In this document: positions 58,435-64,000 of the stretch, piece after piece
Layout: every line of letters starts with the position of its first letter
Numbering within the stretch: position 1 is the first letter of the stretch
Source: Amaranthus tricolor
Taxonomy: Eukaryota; Streptophyta; Magnoliopsida; Caryophyllales; Amaranthaceae
DNA: 64,000 nucleotides
Reading direction: 5' to 3'
NCBI RefSeq assembly: GCF_026212465.1
Contig: NC_080053.1
Span: 7,566,337 to 7,630,336, forward strand
The notes under the pieces: generated by a model
What the model saw: only the letters and a program-made list of their open reading frames with translations
Database searches by the model: none
What the model was told of the DNA's origin: nothing
Program-made: the position numbers and the translations under genes

Positions 58435-60124
58435 GTATTTTTTTAATAATAGAAATATTATAACAAGGAATTTTCAAGATTGTTTAGTTTTGTTTGTTTT
58501 TTATGTTTTTTTGTACGGTTGAGTTGTTTGGTTGTGGTTTCTTGGGGCATGGGATGTTTGTTGGGATTATTGAGCGTTTGTAGTTTGCTCTTTGCTGAAC
58601 GTTGTATGCATAGTCTCCCTATGTTTTTTGTTTAAGGGGGCCTTAATATTATTTGTGCTTTTCCTATAGCTTTTTTCCCCTTTTGGGGTTTTTTTATGCC
58701 CGTGGCTGTAGTCTCTTTAATATCTAGTGTTTTTTCTTTGTTACTCTCTCCTATTCAGCTTATGTGTCCCATTTTTTTATGGTCAAGTCACCTTAATTGT
58801 CCCATTTCTATTTTTGGTATGGATTTTTGACTTTTATGCCCTTAGTAACTTTATCCTATTTTCAATTATACCCTCCATTATCCATACTAATTTTCCTCCC
58901 TTACATTAAAAAACCTATAATGCCACTCTTTTTCCTACCTTTAGGGTCTCACTTTTGACTCTCCTTAAAATCCGTGAAAAGTCAAATGGGACTTCTAAGG
59001 TGAATAGGAGGGAGTATAATATTTCCTATTTATATATATATATTTGTTGGGTCTGGTTGGGTTCGGTTAAACTAGTCGATCTTCACCCATTAGTAATTAT
59101 ACTAAGCAATATTTTTCAGGTCCTATACGATCAAGGATTACGACGATTCTTCTTAGCTGGAGTAGGGCCAATTGGTTGTACCCCTTCTCATAAAACAGCA
59201 GCCCGATTGCCTCCTGGTAAATGCAATGATTTCGAAAATGATGTGATTCAAATGTTCAATACAAGGCTTAAATCTCTTGTTGATCAGCTTAAGGTTACCC
59301 ACCAAAATGCAACCTTTGTTTTTGGGGATACTTTTCAAGGTTTAATGGAGATACTTACTCATCCTTCCACATATGGTAAGTCAAAAACGAGCGAGAATCA
59401 TTTATTTATTTTGCAAATAAGTATATAAGTCAACTAAAAAGAACTTGGATTTACTAAACAACTTTTGTCTATTTGTACTAAATAGTGTAAAAGAAAGTAT
59501 TTCCCCATATGTTGGTACAAGATTTAGGTAAAACGTAGAAGCTAAGAAAAATTAATACAACACTTATAATATCTATATGTCTGAATCATCAACTTACGTT
59601 TTTATATAAAACTATGCTGGTATTATTGGGAATGACACAGTGTTTAATGGATTCGGTTGGGTGGGCATGTATTATTTTCTTGTCCTTTTGTGGGTTTATT
59701 GAGAAAAAAAGAAAATTAAAATATGCTAAAAAGGTACAATCATGTCAAAAAAATAATAATTGAACAAATTTATTATTACAGTGTAAAATAAAAGGGTTAT
59801 ATGGTTCCAAAAGAAATGGAAGAGTATATTAAATTGTATTTGGAACGAAAGTCTCTTTAATTTGGTACAAGTAAAAAAGGAGTAAATGCAATTGCAGGTT
59901 TGACTGAGTTGGACAGAGCATGTTGTGGAGTGGGCAGAAATAATGCAGAAAAAATGTGTCTTCCATTATCAATACCATGTTTGAACAGAGATCAATATGC
60001 TTTCTGGGATGCTTTTCATCCAACTCAAGCAGTTCATAGGAACCTGGCTTTAATGGCTTACAATGGCCCTAAAAACCTTGCTTATCCTTTTAATCTCAAA
60101 CAGATGGTCCTAATTAAGCCCTGA
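53400..60124 (+). CDS. GDSL-type esterase/lipase, 5 exons, 368 aa
   Basis: Exons 53,400-53,655, 54,145-54,272, 58,131-58,370, 59,120-59,375 and 59,898-60,124, joined in phase at GT/AG sites. A hydrophobic N-terminus ([15 protein letters not shown]) predicts a secreted protein cleaved near residue 30. Catalytic blocks of the SGNH/GDSL family are all present: block [13 protein letters not shown] with Ser42, block II Gly in NYASAAGG, block III GSNDY with Asn173, and block V DAFHPT with Asp331 and His334. The length is typical of plant GDSL lipases. The family hydrolyses acyl esters, often in the cell wall or cuticle; the substrate cannot be inferred. Intron 2 is 3.86 kb and full of repeats, while exons look intact, so the gene is probably functional. 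Confidence 0.93.
53760..53946 (-). mobile_element. Solo TRIM LTR in GDSL intron 1 (187 bp)
   Basis: Minus-strand sequence starts TGTTGGGATTAGTTATCCCA and ends TCTAATTTAACA. It is flanked by the 5-bp direct repeat CATAT (53,755-53,759 and 53,947-53,951). Same family as the LTRs of the TRIM-like element at 12,670-13,170 (shared GTGTGCACACTTTATAAG, CCATATGGTTTT and CCGTTAATATG). Confidence 0.9.
54418..54446. repeat. (ATT)n microsatellite in GDSL intron 2
   Basis: About nine ATT/TTA units. Confidence 0.85.
55509..56009. repeat. Tandem duplication in GDSL intron 2 (2 x ~250 bp)
   Basis: 55,509-55,757 and 55,758-56,009 are direct repeats sharing CCATTATTTTGAATATTTTT, AGATAACACTCTAAAAAAATT and AGCAAGATTTTTAACAATTAC, with scattered indels in A-runs. 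No coding potential. Confidence 0.88.
56975..57945. repeat. CCGA-motif-rich region in GDSL intron 2
   Basis: Dense repeats of (A)CCGA(C/A)-type motifs at both ends (56,998-57,260 and 57,650-57,930) around an AT-rich centre, with ends that vaguely mirror each other (TGGCTGTTTAAATGTGATTCGA against TCGAATGAACACTATTAATA). This looks like a decayed hAT-type element similar in style to 24,204-25,956, but no target duplication was found. Confidence 0.45.
58389..58428. repeat. Poly(T) tract of ~40 bases in GDSL intron 3
   Basis: Homopolymer T just after the exon 3 donor, in sense orientation. Its length may be an assembly estimate. Confidence 0.9.
58744..59014. mobile_element. Stowaway-like MITE in GDSL intron 3 (271 bp)
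   Basis: Inverted ends CTCTCTCCTATTCAGCTTATG and CTAAGGTGAATAGGAGGGAG, flanked by TA (58,742-58,743 and 59,015-59,016), entirely inside the intron. Confidence 0.88.
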
Positions 60125-60516
60125 TTTATTATCCTATATCTCTAAGTTATCAATTCAATTTTTTTAAAAATTAAGTACATGTCTTTTTATAGATGTAATT
60201 GTAATAGTAAAATTTTTAGCTTATAACCTTATATAGGTTGCCAGTTGTTCGATTAATCATGTAATAATGAATGTTCAAACTGTATTCAATATCAAAATGT
60301 ATTAAATGTATTTATTTTATTTTAAGTATTTATGCTTAATTTAATTAGCATGAATCTACAAATCGACAATGTACCGCTATAATGCTATTTGGTTTTCAAA
60401 GTAAATAGTATCAGGAGTTTGACAAACCTTATCTTATTAGAGTATGTGTGCAGACAATGGAAGCAATTCACCAAAAACAATAAAGAAATAAAATTAGTGC
60501 ACGAACTGATAATTGT
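60125..60516. other. 3' flank of the GDSL gene
   Basis: AT-rich untranslated or intergenic sequence. Nothing else recognised. Confidence 0.5.
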
Positions 60517-60898
60517 TGAGCCAAAGATATAGAAAGGAAAAGAAGGGGTTGTATTGAATCGGAAAAATTAATTAAAACAAAAGAATAGGCTATACATATA
60601 TATAGCCTTTACAATGAGACAACTAATCATCTAAAACAAACATAGAGTTTGTTATAACAAAGTAATTCTGTTATAACAAACATAAGACTAAAAACAATTA
60701 CATAAAGAATACAACACGTGCTTAACAAAAGACAAATAAATAACATATGTGAGATATGTTGGTGCTTGTTGTACTCCTTTAGCTACTACCTTTGCACACA
60801 CCTACAATAACTCCTCATAACTACACACATGCACATAGGATTGAAAACACACTTGCAACAGTAGGACCTTACAAGACCCAAGCTTATATTGTAACCCC
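60517..60898 (-). repeat. Probable 3' LTR of the right-hand copia relic
   Basis: Lies directly beyond a polypurine-like G-run (the C tract at 60,895-60,918). It contains a promoter-like GGCTATATATATGTATAGCC palindrome near 60,587-60,606. Ends TG at 60,517 but TT instead of TG at the other side, so the edges are tentative. Confidence 0.45.
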
Positions 60899-63800
60899 CC
60901 TCCCCCCCCCCCCCCCCCAAAAAAAAACTATGAGGTATTGTCAGCGAATTGATTCTTTGTTGGAAAGTAAGTCCAGGTCAGCAGATTCTCAAAAATCTTT
61001 TGCCTTGTGAAGTGACAATACACTTCAATATGCTTTGTGCGATGATGTGGGACAGGGTTCTTGGCAATATGTATTACTGATTGGTTATCAAAATGGATAG
61101 TGCAACGCTCTAGCTTGGTCAGCCCAAGGTCTTTTAACAACTGAATAATCTTACTACTTCAGAGGCTGCATTAGCAATGACTCTATATTCAGCCTTTGAA
61201 CTTGATCTAGAAATAGTTTTTTGTTTCATTGATTTCCAACTAATTGGGGAATTCCCCAACATGAGAACATATCTAGTAACTATTCTTCGTGCGTTTGGGC
61301 AAGCTACCCATTCTTACAAACTAAGCTTAATATTCCATTGCAAAATGATGCCCTGTCCACAAGTGTAATGTATGTTGTTGAGGATGTATTTCAAGGCATC
61401 CCAAAGAAGTACTCTTGGGGCTTGCATGAATTGAATCAGAGTGTGAATAACATATAACAAATCTAGTCTAGTATATGTGTCAAGAAATTGAGTTTGCCAA
61501 TGACTCTGTATAATGTAGGATCATGAAACAATTCTCCCTCATTTGTAAACAACTTTAAATGCATAGGTAAAGAAGTAGCTACTTTATGAAGAGAAGGAAC
61601 CCCACTTTCTTAGAGTAACTCTTTAGAATATTTGTGTTGAACAAGTTTCATCCCTTTGTCAGAGTAGCTAACCTCTATCCCCAGAAAATAATGTAGGGCA
61701 CCTATATCGTTAATGGTAAAGGAACTATGTAAATGTTGTTTGATAGCAGTAATCTCTTGTTCACTACTCCTTGTGATGAGAATATCATCCACATACACAG
61801 CTAGAATAGTGATGTGGTCATCCACATTCTAGGTGAATAGAGAATAATCATTTTTTGACTGAATAAAATTTAGCTCCTGTAAGGCACTAACCAATCTAGC
61901 ATGCCACTGTCTAGAGGCTTGTTTTAAGCCATAGAGAGATTTTTTTAAGATGCAAACTTGATTGTGAGGATTAGGAATTCCCTCTAGCATAATCATGTAC
62001 ACTTCTTCATGCAAATCACCATAAAGAAAGTTGATATCTAATTGATGAATCACCCATTATGGCTTACGGCTATAGCAAGTAAACATCTATTAATTGTCAT
62101 TTTAATGACTAGGGAAAATGTTTCTTCATAATCGATTCCATAATTTTGATTAAAACCTTTCGCAACAAATCTTGCCTTGAATCTTTCTAAAGATTCATCA
62201 GAATTTAGTTTCACCTTATAGATCTACTTAGATCCTATACCCTTCTTCCGTTTTGGAAGGTTTACTACTGCCCATGTTTGGTTGTCAACCACGGCTTGAA
62301 TCTCTTTATTCATTGTTGATATCCACTAAGGATCTTTGCTAGCCTTAGCATAACTTTTTGATTCATTATAAGTATCATAATTTGCTACTATATGATGATG
62401 ATGAGCATTGAGGGTATGATATGAAACTAGGTTGCACCAATGTTGATTATATGTATTGGTACAAACATAATCTTTCAAATAAGTTGGTTAATGCACTGAT
62501 CTAGTAAATTTAGTTCTTACTATCTAAGAATCAGTAGAGTTAGGGACATCAGAATATAGTGTAGTATTACTACAAGGATGAATATTATTAGCCTCATTGT
62601 TATTTTCAGGATTATTAGAAATGTAGGCTGGTTCTGCATCATTAGAGAACGAAAGAAAAAGTTTTTGAACAGATTTTGAACCAATACTATTTTGATAAGG
62701 AAAATACTTTTCATAGAATTACACATCCTTGTACACAAACACAAATTTGGTGTGCAAATGATAAAGTTTGTATCCCTTTTTGTTTGGGGCATATCCTATA
62801 ATTATATAGGAGGAAGCTCTAGGCTCTAGCTTGGTTTTGTTTTTACTTGAAGTAGAAGCAATACATAGATCCAAAGGCCCTATAGGTGTTGAAATTTGGC
62901 TTAAAACCATACATGAGTTCATAGGGAATCCTCTTTCTTAGAGTTTGCAAGGGCATTCTATTAATAATATATGAACATCACAGGTTAAGCTGTCAGCCAA
63001 AATGCTTAGCAGTTGGAAAGTCTCAACTGTTTTTATTTTTCTTCTAGGAAAAGGATCCCTAGCCTTCTTGGCTAGAGGACGAATAATACACAAACATTCT
63101 TTATAAATGGCATTGATCTTAAGATAAGGAAACAAGAAATACAATTTTTGGAATGGTAAATGTCCCATTCTTAAGTGCAAATGTCTACCATCATTGTTGT
63201 TAAGAAAATGCACATTGCTGACTGTTGCAACTTTATGATACTTGATTCCTTTGGAATATTGGTTAAGATTTGAATCTAGAAGGAAGTAGAGAGCATTTTT
63301 TGCCCTACCAAGAAGCAAAAGCTTCTTCATCAAATATTTCTGAACAAAGCACCCATTAAAGTTAAAATTCATGCTACAATGCAAGTCTTTTGATAAGCTT
63401 GTTAACAGAGATGAGGTTGAAGCAAAACTTGGGTACATATAAAACATATTCAAGAGTAATGCCATTTAACAATTTCATTGTCCAAATAATGTCCACTTTT
63501 ACTAGAGTTCCATCAGGTATAGTAATTAGGTGAGGTTTCTCTTCTACTCTAATATGTTTGTAGAACAAATGTAGTTCGGTGCAAATGTGGTCAGATGCCC
63601 CACTATGAACTATTCATATTGCATAACTTTGAACATTAAAACAATACTTATGAGCCAAATGTGCGGAGTTGATAGTTGAAGGTTCCTTGGCTTCCATCTA
63701 CACATTGGGTTTGTTTAACAGACTGAGGAGTTGACCCACTTGTTCATCTGTAAGTCTTAATTCACCTGCATTATTGGCATTGTCAGTGTTTGTGCATGCT

Positions 63801-64000
63801 GTATTGGACACATTTAAAGCCATATATCCATCTTTCTTCCAAGTATTCTTGAACTTTGGTGGGTAGTAGCCATGGATATTCCAGCATCTGTCCTGAGTGT
63901 GTCTAGGTACCTTACAATGATCTTAATAGAAGTTACTTCGTGTCTTTGTTCTTGAAGCATCTCCCTTCCCCTTGTTCCTATTGTCATAAGACTTTCTTTT
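60899..64000 (-). pseudogene. Third copia family gag-pol relic, runs off the right edge
   Basis: Minus-strand fragments in order from the right edge: a zinc-knuckle-like HCKVPRHTQDRCWNIHGYYP (about 63,920-63,855, with a stop just before it), protease HSGASDHIC (about 63,610), and integrase-like HLRMGHLPFQKL (63,190-63,140). Next come the linker with PRASSYIIIGYAPNKKGYKLY, reverse transcriptase with LKKSLYGLKQASRQWHARL (61,960-61,900) and YVDDILITRS (61,790-61,760), then RNase H with FDNQSVIHIAKNPV and HRTKHIEV. Each lies in a short frame broken by stops and frameshifts, so it is long dead. Sequence is clearly a different copia lineage from the two other families in the window (SGAS rather than CGAT protease). 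The 5' LTR lies outside. Confidence 0.85.

Overview
The window looks like repeat-rich nuclear DNA of a flowering plant, most likely a eudicot. It is AT-rich, the genes have GT-AG introns, and most of it is LTR retrotransposons, MITEs, hAT- and Mutator-type elements and microsatellites. I saw no bacterial operon, tRNA, rRNA or CRISPR array. A family assignment (Caryophyllales would be my guess) cannot be supported from sequence alone.

Layout. 1-9,796: a head-to-tail Ty1/copia array on the minus strand (internal - LTR - internal - LTR - truncated internal) with a 4,821-bp unit. Its middle unit has an intact 1,518-codon gag-pol frame. The array breaks straight into an exon of a DDM1-like SNF2 chromatin-remodeller fragment (9,797-10,025). 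10,026-15,930: MITEs, a small TRIM-like element and a copia derivative that has lost pol. 16,011-16,577: an intronless gene of unknown function. 17,229-22,117: a second copia element with a clear TSD, recently broken by point lesions. 22,120-26,420: microsatellites, degenerate repeats and a CCGG-motif-rich element. 26,421-27,666: a Mutator-like element with ~245-bp inverted repeats carrying a fragment of an ER-type Ca2+-ATPase gene (Pack-MULE). 27,731-37,248: a copia relic split by an Athila-like Ty3/gypsy relic, itself split by a 2.3-kb solo LTR. 37,301-38,305: a hAT-type element with an 8-bp TSD.

38,383-43,636 is the gene island: a three-exon hotdog thioesterase (154 aa, plus strand) and a seven-exon calcium-dependent protein kinase (500 aa, minus strand), tail to tail. 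44,760-47,660: a UDP-glycosyltransferase pseudogene abutting a LINE relic that carries a solo LTR and a long (TA)n tract. 49,386-52,832: Stowaway-type MITEs and other inverted-repeat elements. 53,400-60,124: a five-exon GDSL esterase/lipase gene (368 aa) whose introns carry a solo TRIM LTR, a MITE and tandem duplications. 60,517-64,000: a third, badly decayed copia family running off the right edge.

The four apparently functional host genes (unknown 188-aa protein, thioesterase, CDPK, GDSL lipase) share no obvious pathway. I did not find a convincing new molecular system. The most informative features are structural: the tandem LTR array joined to a DDM1-like exon, the Pack-MULE, and the three-level nest. 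Exon boundaries were set by hand from GT/AG sites and reading frame. No alignment or database search was run.
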